Below are positions 1-7,572 of a stretch of DNA of 10,857 nucleotides, in pieces; positions within the stretch are counted from its first letter, which is position 1; each line of letters opens with the position of its first letter. The position numbers were made by a program, and so were the translations under genes. The notes under the pieces are model-generated. The model was not told the DNA's origin, did no database searches, and was given only the letters and a program-made list of their open reading frames with translations. Source of the DNA: Bacteroidales bacterium (GTDB taxonomy: Bacteria > Bacteroidota > Bacteroidia > Bacteroidales > JAADGE01); contig JANTGL010000066.1 in assembly GCA_024762915.1 (NCBI GenBank), positions 1-10,857 of the forward strand. Direction: 5' to 3'.

Positions 1-1851
1 CAAGACATAATAAACGGAGATGTATACAATAATGCTGAAACGGAGATATTAAATATAACTGGGGTTACTTTAGATATGGACAATTATCAATTTCGGTGTC
101 AAGTATCAAATGCTTATAATACAGGATTTAGTGATACGGCTTTATTACTATTAGATACTGATGATTTGGAGTTCTTTTGTGACAAGGATACATTAATTGA
201 ATTAGATGAAGGCCAAACATCTTATACCGTTTCGGGAACTGAATTTGATCCGACGATAACAGATGATAATTGTGGTAACGCTACACTTGAAAATAATTTT
301 AACTACACAGCAACTTTGGCTGGAGCACAAATACCGACAGGAACTACAAATATTGAATGGATACTTAGTGATAATTACGGTAATTCTGAAACATGCAGTC
401 ATAATATTACTGTAAATGAATATAATCCCAATCAGTGGTTTCAGGTTGGAGGCATATTGGAAGGAGACTTTTCAGATGATAAATTCGGCAATGCTGTAAG
501 CTTGAATTCTGACGGTTCAATCCTGGCAGTCGGGGCATGGCAAAATGATGCGAACGGTACAAATGCGGGACAAACTAAAATATTTCAAAAAGTTGAAGAT
601 GAATGGATACAAATCGGGGATGATATTTTAGGTGAAGCATATAGTTATTTCGGTTGTTCAGTTAGTTTAAGTTCTGACGGTTCTGTTGTTGCAATAGGTA
701 GTAATCCGATCGGACCTTCGGGTTCTGCAAGAGTTTATAAGAATATTTCAGGTGTCTGGACAAAAATAGGTAACGATCTTGAAGCCGGGGATGAAGGCGG
801 AGAATTTGGATATTCGGTTAGTTTAAATTCGGACGGAACAATTGTGGCTGTCGGAGATCCTCAATATAAGCCTTCCGGATCTAATCTTGGAGGTGTGATA
901 ATTTACGAATACAATAATGGATCTTGGTCACAAATAGGAAATCCCATTGTCGGGGAAGGATATAATGATTATTTTGGAATATCAGTTAGTTTAAATTCAG
1001 ACGGTTCAATAATTGCTGTTGGTGCATATCAAAATGATAGTGGTGGATATCAAGCCGGGCAAGTAAGAGTATTTCAAAATATAAATGATAACTGGACTCA
1101 AATAGGAGATGGAATTGTAGGTGAACATGACAATGATGCAGCAGGTATATCTGTGAGTTTAAATTCAGAAGGGTCAATTGTAGCGATAGGTGCCGTAGCA
1201 AATGGAGATAATGGTTTTTATTCCGGGCATGTAAGAGTTTTTGAAAGTAATAACGGGAGCTGGACACAAATCGGAGATGATATTGATGGGGAAGATTCAG
1301 GTGACGAATCCGGGAGATCTGTTAGCTTAAATTCTGACGGTTCTGTTCTGGCAATCGGATCACCCGGTAATTGTAATAACGGTAATCGTTCAGGAAATGT
1401 AAGAGTATATAAATACATTTCGGGAACATGGACAAAAATTGCTGAAAATATTGAAGGAGCAGCTGAAGGTGATGAATTCGGATGTGCAGTCAGCCTAAGT
1501 TCAGACGGATCAATTTTTGCAGCAGGAGCTCATAAAAATGACAGTAACGGTATTGATGCAGGTCATGTTAGAATATTTAATAATCCAACTGTATTTACAG
1601 ATATTTCAGAATGTTCACAAAACGAATTTTTCATATATCCAAACCCGACTTTTGGAATGTTTACTGTCAGTTATGCAAATAAAAAAATTAAGCGAATAAC
1701 TGTTTTTGATATTACAGGAAAATTAATCCTGCAAAAATATAAACCGCAACAATATGAAATAATTGATTTGTCAAATGTCGGTAGCGGAATTTATATTATA
1801 AAGGTATACTCTGAAGGAAAAATTCTGACATCTCAAGTCATAAAGAACTAA
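1..1851 (+). CDS. Secreted FG-GAP-like seven-bladed propeller protein with T9SS type A sorting domain (5' end missing)
   Basis: The frame is open from base 1, so the protein begins upstream; 616 residues are visible and the internal Met at base 76 is not the real start. Visible order: end of an Ig-like domain (to about residue 53, with the typical YxFRCxVSN strand), an HYR-like module (about 54-143, with DDNC and a WILSDNYGN stretch), seven repeats (about 146-529), and a C-terminal type A sorting domain (about 543-616, IYPNPTFGMF ... FDITGKL ... SGIYIIKV). Each repeat begins with W-x-x-I/V-G/A, then an FG-like turn, SVSLNSDGS and AVGA/AIGS; the Trp residues sit at 146, 202, 253, 309, 365, 421 and 477. 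Seven such units suggest one closed beta-propeller. The sorting domain implies export by the type IX system and surface attachment or release (family knowledge). The ligand is unknown. The next gene starts 73 bases downstream, shares the HYR and sorting modules, and may be co-transcribed. Confidence 0.9.
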   Translation, partial: QDIINGDVYNNAETEILNITGVTLDMDNYQFRCQVSNAYNTGFSDTALLLLDTDDLEFFCDKDTLIELDEGQTSYTVSGTEFDPTITDDNCGNATLENNFNYTATLAGAQIPTGTTNIEWILSDNYGNSETCSHNITVNEYNPNQWFQVGGILEGDFSDDKFGNAVSLNSDGSILAVGAWQNDANGTNAGQTKIFQKVEDEWIQIGDDILGEAYSYFGCSVSLSSDGSVVAIGSNPIGPSGSARVYKNISGVWTKIGNDLEAGDEGGEFGYSVSLNSDGTIVAVGDPQYKPSGSNLGGVIIYEYNNGSWSQIGNPIVGEGYNDYFGISVSLNSDGSIIAVGAYQNDSGGYQAGQVRVFQNINDNWTQIGDGIVGEHDNDAAGISVSLNSEGSIVAIGAVANGDNGFYSGHVRVFESNNGSWTQIGDDIDGEDSGDESGRSVSLNSDGSVLAIGSPGNCNNGNRSGNVRVYKYISGTWTKIAENIEGAAEGDEFGCAVSLSSDGSIFAAGAHKNDSNGIDAGHVRIFNNPTVFTDISECSQNEFFIYPNPTFGMFTVSYANKKIKRITVFDITGKLILQKYKPQQYEIIDLSNVGSGIYIIKVYSEGKILTSQVIKN

Positions 1852-1924
1852 CTTTTCAATACAAAAAACTTATCCGGACAGATAACAGTATGATTGATAA
1901 AAATATTTGTTTTAAAAAAAAGCG

Positions 1925-4900
1925 ATGAAGAAAATTATATTAGTGAGTTTATTCTTGTTAAGCATTTTTTATTTGAAATCACAAACCTTTTTCGGGAATC
2001 AAAATATTATTATGTCCACGGAAGCAAGAGGCCCGTTTTCAGTTTATGCTTCTGATCTGGACGGAGATAATGATTTGGATATTATGTTTGCTGCTTTTTC
2101 AGGTGACAGAGTTGCTTGGAAGGAAAATATAGACGGAAACGGAAATTTCGGAAAAGCTGAAATAATATCTGATATTGGTAATCCGACATGTGTTTTTGCC
2201 TGTGATATTGATAACGACGGGGATAATGATGTGCTGTCAGCTCATCGATTCGCTGACAAAATTGTATGGTTTGAAAATACGGACGGCAGCGGTACGTTCG
2301 GAGATCAACATATAATTTCAACATCTGTTGACAGCCCTGAATCAATATATGCCTGTGATATTGATGGTGACGGTGATTTTGATGTTTTATCGGCATCTGC
2401 TGCAGATAATAAAATTGCATGGTATGAAAATACAGACGGGCTCGGAAATTTCGGTTCTCAACAGATAATAACTATAACGGCATATTCTGTAAACTCTGTC
2501 TATTCATGTGATATTGATGGTGACGGTGATTTTGATGTTTTATCGGCATCTGCTGCAGATAATAAAATCGCATGGTATAAAAATACAGACGGGTTCGGAA
2601 ATTTTGGTGACCAACAAGTAATTACAATATCTGCAAATGGTGCTAGCTCAGTTTATGCTTGTGATATAGACGGTGATGATGACAATGACGTTTTATCGGC
2701 TTCGAATACAGACGGAAAGATTGCTTGGTATGAAAATACAGACGGGAACGGTACTTTCGGAGAACAACAAATTATCTATACATCTGCCAATAATTACGGA
2801 GCTAATGTTGTTTATGCTTGTGATATTGACGGCGACGGAGATCAGGATGTTTTATCTGGAATTGCGTATGAAAGCGGCATATCATGGTATGAAAATACTG
2901 ATGGTATAGGAAGCTTCAGTGAACAAAAAAACATTTCAACAAATGTTATGTCTCCTCAGTCAATATATACAGGGGATATTGATGGTGACGGGGATATTGA
3001 TGTTATGTCTGCCTCATTTGAAGACAGTAAGATTTCTTTGTATGAGAATACAGACGGGCAGGGAAATTTCGGAGAACAAATAGTGCTTACGCCGAGTATT
3101 ACCAATCCTACATCAGCTCGTTCAGGAGACATAGATAATGATGGAGATCAAGATGTTCTTTCTGCTTCGAGTCAAGATGATAAGATTGCATGGTATGAAA
3201 ATACTGACGGAATCGGGGAATTTGGTGAACAAAAAGTTATTTGTGATTCGGCTATGTATGCTGTTTCTGTTTATGCGGCCAACATTGATAGCGATGGTCT
3301 GATTGATGTTATTTCGGCCTCACAAAATGACGGAAAAATTGCATGGTATAAAAATACAGATGGGCTTGGAAATTTCGGAGAACAGCAAATTATTACCGAT
3401 ACCGAAGAATATATAAGTACAATTTACCCTTGTGATCTTGATAGTGACGGTGATAATGATATTTTATGCTCTACTGTAGATGATAAAGTTTCATGGTATA
3501 TCAACCTGGACGGAAACGGAAATTTCAGCTCCGAGCAAATAATAGCAGTTACTGCAGACGGCCCTTATTCGGTGCATGCAGCTGATATTGACGGAGATGG
3601 TGATCTTGATATCATATCAGCTTCAAAATGGGATCATAAAATTGCTTGGTATGAAAATACAGACGGGCTTGGAAATTTCGGAAATGAAAATATAATTTCA
3701 AATACAGCATCGTTTGTCGCATCAGTATTTTCATGTGACTTGGACACAGACGGAGATAATGACGTTCTTACTGCTACAAACTCTATGTCTGAAGATAAAA
3801 TTTCATGGTTTGAAAACATTGACGGTGCCGGGGGGTTTGGAGATGAACAAATTATTGATAATTCTGAAAATATTAATTCAATCTATGCATCAGATATAGA
3901 TAATGACGGAGATATTGATATTTTAATGACTGATGATGAAGAAAATAAGCTGGTATATTACATTAATGAAGACGGAAGCGGGAATTTCGGTAACGAACAA
4001 ATAATTTCTGATATTGAAGAAGAACCAAAATCAGTATATGTATGTGATATTGACGGCGACGGTGATCAAGATGTGATTACATCTTCAAAGGGTTCAAGTC
4101 CGCAATACAGTAAAGTTGTCTGGTATGAAAACGCTCCTGCCCCTATTATCATATGGCAACCTGAAAATAAGAGTATTTGTAATAATTCAAATACAATTTT
4201 TCAAATTACGGCAAATTATGTGTTTGACTATATTTGGCAAATTGATGACGCTTCAGGATTTACCGACCTAGAGAACAATTCAACTTACTCGGGTGTTAAT
4301 ACAGATATTTTACAAATATCAAATGCCACAAATGATATGGAAGGCAGGCTATATCGTTGTATCATTTCAAATCCGACAGATACTCTTATCTCAAATCATG
4401 CGGTCTTAACTTTCATTGAAGATGTTGAAAGTCCGATAATTACATCATCTCATTATGATCAGATCATTTCTGCAGGTAATAATTGTGATTCAAACCTTCC
4501 TGATTATACAGTATATGTGACCGCTTATGATAATTGCGATACAAATATTGATATTACCCAATCTCCTGTTGCAGGAACAATTATATCAGGTCCTATAAAT
4601 GAAGTTTTTTTAACAGCTACCGATGATGACGGTAATTATGATGAAGTTTCATTTAATGTGGAGGTTGTGGATAACACTAATCCGGTTATTACATCAGTAC
4701 ATACAGACCAAACTATGGGAGACGGAATTATTTGTGAAATAGAATTACCTGACTATACAGGAGATGTTGCAGCAATAGACAATTGTGATTCAGAACTTAA
4801 TATAACACAAACACCGAATCAAGGAACAATTGTTTCAGGATTAACTAATACCGTTACTTTAAAAGTAACAGATGATGTCGGTAACTATGATGAAGCTATT

Positions 4901-5449
4901 TTTAATGTTGAAGTTACAGACAATACAGATCCTACGATAACTTGCATTGAATATCAAGTTGTTATGGCAGGTGAAGATAATACTTATACAATTCAAGGAA
5001 CAGAATTTGACCCAGTTTTAACAGAAGATAATTGTAGTTCACTTAGTGTTATTAATGATTTTAATGTAAGTTCTAAATTAGACGGAGCAAAACTCCCACT
5101 TGGTCTGACTGAAATAATTTGGACCGTAGAAGACGAAGCTGGAAATACAAAATCATGTAATTTTTATGTGTTCGTGAATGATTATATTGGTATTAACAAC
5201 AAACAACATAAAAATATTACAATCTCGCCAAATCCCACTTATGGAAAATTTACTGTACAATTTGAAGAAGTTTTGAATTTTCGTAGTGTAAAATTGCAAA
5301 TTACAGATGTAAGCGGTAAAATTTTAATTGAAAAAATAAACGTTCTACAAACAGAAGTAATTGACATGTCCGGATTTTCAAATGGGACTTACATAATCAG
5401 TATTCAAACAGATAAAGAAATACTTAAATCAAAGATAATAAAAGAATAA
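1925..5449 (+). CDS. Secreted VCBS/FG-GAP repeat protein with Ig-like and HYR domains and T9SS type A sorting domain
   Basis: Complete 1174-residue gene. The start is supported by a signal peptide (MKKIILVSLFLLSIFYLKSQ, basic end plus hydrophobic core, cleavage probably near residue 20). Residues about 37-736 hold 14 repeats of about 51 residues, pattern S-V/I-Y-A-C-D-I-D-G-D-G-D-x-D-V-L-S-A-S, then KIAWYENTDG and GNFGxQQII. The DxDxDGxxD part is the calcium-binding loop of VCBS/FG-GAP (integrin alpha-like) blades. Then come an Ig-like domain (about 740-832, with WQ and YRC), HYR-like modules (about 834-920, 921-1003 and a divergent third at 1004-1089, with DNC motifs) and the type A sorting domain (about 1097-1174, ISPNPTYGKF ... 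TDVSGKI ... GTYIISI). It should be exported by the T9SS and act at the surface or outside the cell; binding or adhesion is inference from the folds. No catalytic domain is visible. Its HYR and sorting modules resemble those of the upstream gene. Confidence 0.93.
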   Translation: MKKIILVSLFLLSIFYLKSQTFFGNQNIIMSTEARGPFSVYASDLDGDNDLDIMFAAFSGDRVAWKENIDGNGNFGKAEIISDIGNPTCVFACDIDNDGDNDVLSAHRFADKIVWFENTDGSGTFGDQHIISTSVDSPESIYACDIDGDGDFDVLSASAADNKIAWYENTDGLGNFGSQQIITITAYSVNSVYSCDIDGDGDFDVLSASAADNKIAWYKNTDGFGNFGDQQVITISANGASSVYACDIDGDDDNDVLSASNTDGKIAWYENTDGNGTFGEQQIIYTSANNYGANVVYACDIDGDGDQDVLSGIAYESGISWYENTDGIGSFSEQKNISTNVMSPQSIYTGDIDGDGDIDVMSASFEDSKISLYENTDGQGNFGEQIVLTPSITNPTSARSGDIDNDGDQDVLSASSQDDKIAWYENTDGIGEFGEQKVICDSAMYAVSVYAANIDSDGLIDVISASQNDGKIAWYKNTDGLGNFGEQQIITDTEEYISTIYPCDLDSDGDNDILCSTVDDKVSWYINLDGNGNFSSEQIIAVTADGPYSVHAADIDGDGDLDIISASKWDHKIAWYENTDGLGNFGNENIISNTASFVASVFSCDLDTDGDNDVLTATNSMSEDKISWFENIDGAGGFGDEQIIDNSENINSIYASDIDNDGDIDILMTDDEENKLVYYINEDGSGNFGNEQIISDIEEEPKSVYVCDIDGDGDQDVITSSKGSSPQYSKVVWYENAPAPIIIWQPENKSICNNSNTIFQITANYVFDYIWQIDDASGFTDLENNSTYSGVNTDILQISNATNDMEGRLYRCIISNPTDTLISNHAVLTFIEDVESPIITSSHYDQIISAGNNCDSNLPDYTVYVTAYDNCDTNIDITQSPVAGTIISGPINEVFLTATDDDGNYDEVSFNVEVVDNTNPVITSVHTDQTMGDGIICEIELPDYTGDVAAIDNCDSELNITQTPNQGTIVSGLTNTVTLKVTDDVGNYDEAIFNVEVTDNTDPTITCIEYQVVMAGEDNTYTIQGTEFDPVLTEDNCSSLSVINDFNVSSKLDGAKLPLGLTEIIWTVEDEAGNTKSCNFYVFVNDYIGINNKQHKNITISPNPTYGKFTVQFEEVLNFRSVKLQITDVSGKILIEKINVLQTEVIDMSGFSNGTYIISIQTDKEILKSKIIKE
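2354..2606 (+). repeat. Recent in-frame tandem duplication of one 153-base VCBS repeat unit
   Basis: Within the secreted-protein gene, a 62-base stretch at 2354-2415 recurs exactly at 2507-2568, an offset of 153 bases (51 codons). Similarity continues with scattered single changes to about 2606 in the second copy. These are repeats 3 and 4 of the 14; they share the peptide CDIDGDGDFDVLSASAADNK. Other repeats differ by many synonymous and coding changes, so this pair is the youngest duplication or was homogenised by gene conversion. Confidence 0.85.
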
Positions 5450-5528
5450 AAGTTTTTAACATCAAAATAAAAAACATTAAAACGCTTTCTATTCAAACCG
5501 TTGCAGCTTAAATACAAAATATCATTTA

Positions 5529-6149
5529 TTACGAAATTCTCAAATATTTATGAAGCTGAACGGACAGGTTCCATTTCGGATGTTTTTTAATGTATTCAAT
5601 AATTCTGGGTGTATTTTCTTCGCGACGGCTCCATTCCGGCTGAAGATATAACAGGCAATTATCGGAAACTTTTTTTGAGCAATTTTCCGCCCATAAAATA
5701 TCATCATCATTAAAAATAATAACTTTCAGTTCGTTTGCCGCTTTGTAATTTTGCGGCAGAGGCGGTTTTTGTTTTTTAGGCGACAGACAGACCCAATCCC
5801 ATTTTCCGCTTAAAGGGTAGGCACCCGAAGTTTCGATAAAGGTTTCAAGATTTTTTTCTTTTGCTTTTTTGCACAAATAATCCAAATCGTAGCTCAAAGG
5901 TTCTCCTCCCGTTACAACAATGGATTTGGCTTCCGAGCGGTATGCTTTTTCAATAATATCATCGGTTTCCGCCAAAGAATGGATATCGGCATTCCACGAA
6001 ACTTTGGTGTCGCACCAACTGCAACCGATATCGCAGCCGCCTATGCGAATAAAATAAGCTGCTTTTCCCGTGTGAAACCCTTCTCCCTGAATGGTGTAAA
6101 ACTCCTGAATTAATGGTAGTTTTCTTCCTTTTTCAAAAATATCTTTCAT
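5529..6149 (-). CDS. queE: 7-carboxy-7-deazaguanine synthase (radical SAM)
   Basis: This 206-residue protein is recognised as QueE, which converts 6-carboxy-tetrahydropterin to 7-carboxy-7-deazaguanine, a step toward preQ0 and queuosine in tRNA (or 7-deazaguanine DNA modification). The N-terminal EFYTIQGEGFHTGKAAYFIR is the family signature. The radical-SAM cluster motif is CX3CX2C (C39, C43, C46, in GGCDIGCSWCDTK), and the SAM-binding GGEP motif is at 81-84 (VVTGGEPL). Length matches the usual 200-230 residues, and the start fits the family N-terminus. It is cytoplasmic. It converges on the upstream secreted-protein gene with 79 bases between the stops. No queC, queD or queF lies in the window, so it is a stand-alone gene here. 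I see no preQ1 riboswitch or clear -7 element in its leader. Assignment is confident; which pathway its product feeds cannot be told from here. Confidence 0.95.
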   Translation of the reverse strand: MKDIFEKGRKLPLIQEFYTIQGEGFHTGKAAYFIRIGGCDIGCSWCDTKVSWNADIHSLAETDDIIEKAYRSEAKSIVVTGGEPLSYDLDYLCKKAKEKNLETFIETSGAYPLSGKWDWVCLSPKKQKPPLPQNYKAANELKVIIFNDDDILWAENCSKKVSDNCLLYLQPEWSRREENTPRIIEYIKKHPKWNLSVQLHKYLRIS

Positions 6150-6209
6150 TTAAAATAACTAATTTGAGCCTGCGAAGGTTTAAATTTTTACTGAATTCTG
6201 AAAATAAAT

Positions 6210-6217
6210 TATCTTTG
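6210..6217 (+). promoter_or_regulatory. Candidate Bacteroidota -7 element (TATCTTTG) of the lipoprotein gene
   Basis: TATCTTTG is an exact match to the TAnnTTTG -7 consensus described for Bacteroidota sigma factors. It lies about 143 bases before the lipoprotein start codon. No good TTG -33 element is seen 19-20 bases upstream, so the call is moderate. If used, transcription would begin around 6223-6226, immediately before the tandem repeat, making that repeat most of the mRNA leader. Confidence 0.45.
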
Positions 6218-6228
6218 AGGGTTGAAAA

Positions 6229-6327
6229 GATTGAAGAAGATTGAATGAGATTGAAGAAGATTGAATGAGATTGAAGAAGATTGAATGAGATTGATGAAAG
6301 ATTGAATGAGATTGATGAAAGATTGAA
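6229..6327. repeat. Tandem repeat with 10-11 base period (GATTGA units), cytosine-free on the + strand
   Basis: Ten GATTGA hexamers begin at 6229, 6239, 6249, 6259, 6269, 6279, 6289, 6300, 6310 and 6321, so the spacing is 10 bases, rising to 11 in the units reading GATTGATGAAA. The first six form three exact 20-base copies of GATTGAAGAA plus GATTGAATGA. The + strand has no cytosine from 6214 to 6342 (129 bases). TGA stops occur in every frame, so it is not coding. It lies between divergent queE and the lipoprotein gene, and downstream of the candidate -7 element. It may be a slippage-prone minisatellite or a transcribed, unstructured leader; function is unknown. Confidence 0.9.
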
Positions 6328-6359
6328 ATTAAATAATTATAACAATTAAATGTATCGTA

Positions 6360-7469
6360 ATGAAGAAACTGATTCTGATTTTAATACCGTTCCTTTTAAT
6401 TTATTCGTGTAAAACAGTTAAAACTGAAAAAGATTATTTGATAAAAGCATACATAACCGGATATTTTGACGGCGAAGTTGTGCTTAATAAAGTTCGAAAC
6501 GGAAAATTGATTCCGATTGATTCGTTACACATGAAAAAGAGTAAGTTTAAGTTTAAACATGTAAAAATCAATACTCCTGAGATGTTTTGGTTTGTGATTG
6601 ATAAAGGAAATTTGATCATTCAATTTTTTGCCGATCCGCATGATATGCAAATTAATGCCGACTTTAATAATCAAGGAAAATTAGAAGTGCAGGGTTCGAA
6701 AACGCATGCCGAATATGTTTCTTTTTTGGAAAATAACTCGATTTATGAAAATAAACAGTTGAAAATTAATGAGCAAAAGGATTTGGCATATCGGAATAAT
6801 GATACTTCACTTTTAAAGAGCTTGGATTCGGTTTCAAACAGTATCGTAACGGAACAAATTGAGTTTGCTGAAAAATATGCTTTTGAAAATAATAAGAGTT
6901 ACGTTTCTTTGTATCTGACTTTAAGTAATTTAAGCGATTATTTAAAACTTTCGGAACTGGAAAAAATTTATAATAATTTTGGCGATACTTTAAAAACATC
7001 CCCTTATTATCTTGAATTAAAAGATTTTATAAGGACAAAAAAAAATGTCCGAATCGGGAAACAATCTCCTGATTTTTCATTGCCGGATTCTTCGGGAACA
7101 TCAGTTTCATTGTCATCTCTGCAAGACAAATATGTTTTACTTGCTTTTTCGGCATCGTGGAACGGTTACAGCAGAAAGGACAATAAAAATATGAATAAAC
7201 TGTATAAAAAATTTCAAGAAAAAGATTTTGAAATCTATCAGGTTTTTGCGGAAAATGATATTCGACAATGGAAAAATGTCATTAAGACGGATGATTTAAA
7301 TTGGATAACAACTTCTGATTTAAAAGGTTTAGATTCTGAAATTTTGCAACTTTACGGCATAAGAAAATTACCCTATTATTTTTTATTGGATAAAAAAGGA
7401 ATTATCATGTCATCGGGTGATGATTTGAATGAGATTTTATCGGAGATTGATACATTGGTTGAGAATTAA
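6360..7469 (+). CDS. Lipoprotein with DUF4369-like N-terminus and thioredoxin-like domain lacking the CxxC motif
   Basis: This 369-residue protein starts with a lipoprotein signal (MKKLILILIPFLLIYSC); the lipobox IYSC makes C17 the lipidated residue, so it should sit in a periplasm- or surface-facing membrane. Residues about 27-130 resemble the DUF4369 domain common ahead of TlpA/AhpC-TSA domains in Bacteroidota (GYFDGEVVLNKVRNGKLIPIDS pattern, matched loosely). A helical linker follows. Residues about 235-369 are thioredoxin-like: PDFSLPDSSGTSVSL, then the active-site region SASWNGYSRKD, then the conserved cis-Pro region KLPYYFLLDKKG (P338). Normal family members have WCxxC here; W267 is kept but the cysteines are N268 and S271. 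The fold is therefore probably kept without thiol-disulfide activity. A binding or chaperone-like role is possible but not shown. It is a single gene with divergent queE upstream and convergent neighbour downstream. The start is supported by the lipobox. Confidence 0.88.
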   Translation: MKKLILILIPFLLIYSCKTVKTEKDYLIKAYITGYFDGEVVLNKVRNGKLIPIDSLHMKKSKFKFKHVKINTPEMFWFVIDKGNLIIQFFADPHDMQINADFNNQGKLEVQGSKTHAEYVSFLENNSIYENKQLKINEQKDLAYRNNDTSLLKSLDSVSNSIVTEQIEFAEKYAFENNKSYVSLYLTLSNLSDYLKLSELEKIYNNFGDTLKTSPYYLELKDFIRTKKNVRIGKQSPDFSLPDSSGTSVSLSSLQDKYVLLAFSASWNGYSRKDNKNMNKLYKKFQEKDFEIYQVFAENDIRQWKNVIKTDDLNWITTSDLKGLDSEILQLYGIRKLPYYFLLDKKGIIMSSGDDLNEILSEIDTLVEN

Positions 7470-7504
7470 ACAATTTATTATTGCTTGATATCTGAACAAG
7501 GATA

Positions 7505-7537
7505 AGTTGCATAGCACTTCAAAAGTGCTTTGCAACT
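7505..7537. terminator. Long hairpin midway between convergent genes, probable bidirectional terminator
   Basis: Arms 7505-7519 (AGTTGCATAGCACTT) and 7523-7537 (AAGTGCTTTGCAACT) pair over 15 positions with one mismatch, leaving a 3-base loop, CAA. The hairpin lies exactly 36 bases from the lipoprotein stop at 7469 and 36 bases from the barrel-protein stop at 7573. That position fits termination in both directions. There is no long T-run after either arm, so it is not a textbook intrinsic terminator; it could also be a dispersed palindromic repeat. Its centre, TTCAAAA, is the same as that of the palindrome after recQ. Confidence 0.7.
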
Positions 7538-7572
7538 GAATTTGTAAATCAAAATAAAGCTTATTTTCTTAT

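Larger units (their letters stand above)
6150..6359. other. Divergent intergenic region between queE and the lipoprotein gene
   Basis: The longest gap in the window (210 bases). It holds the candidate -7 element at 6210-6217 and the tandem repeat at 6229-6327. On the minus strand, toward queE, I find no TAnnTTTG match and no recognisable riboswitch. The stretch 6328-6359 is plain A/T-rich leader without a Shine-Dalgarno sequence. Confidence 0.8.

Noticed and set aside
986..1267. Antisense ORFs inside the repeat-protein genes (also 202-402, 1218-1418, 2082-2420, 3634-3819)
   Set aside because: They are low-complexity shadows of the repetitive coding sequence, without signal peptides, leaders or family resemblance.
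1852..1924. Separate promoter for the second repeat-protein gene
   Set aside because: The AATATTTG near 1907 misses the -7 consensus by one key base and has no -33 partner at proper spacing; co-transcription is as likely.
1925..5449. RTX-type calcium adhesin or type I secretion substrate
   Set aside because: The repeats are VCBS/FG-GAP blades rather than GGxGxD nonapeptides, and the C-terminus is a clear T9SS type A domain.
5450..5528. Terminator between the convergent repeat-protein gene and queE
   Set aside because: The stretch is A/T-rich but I could find no convincing stem.
6150..6220. preQ1 riboswitch ahead of queE
   Set aside because: The minus-strand leader shows no recognisable aptamer hairpin or conserved A-rich tail; I cannot support one.
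6229..6327. CRISPR array
   Set aside because: The units are contiguous with no unique spacers, the period is only 10-20 bases, and no cas gene is in the window.
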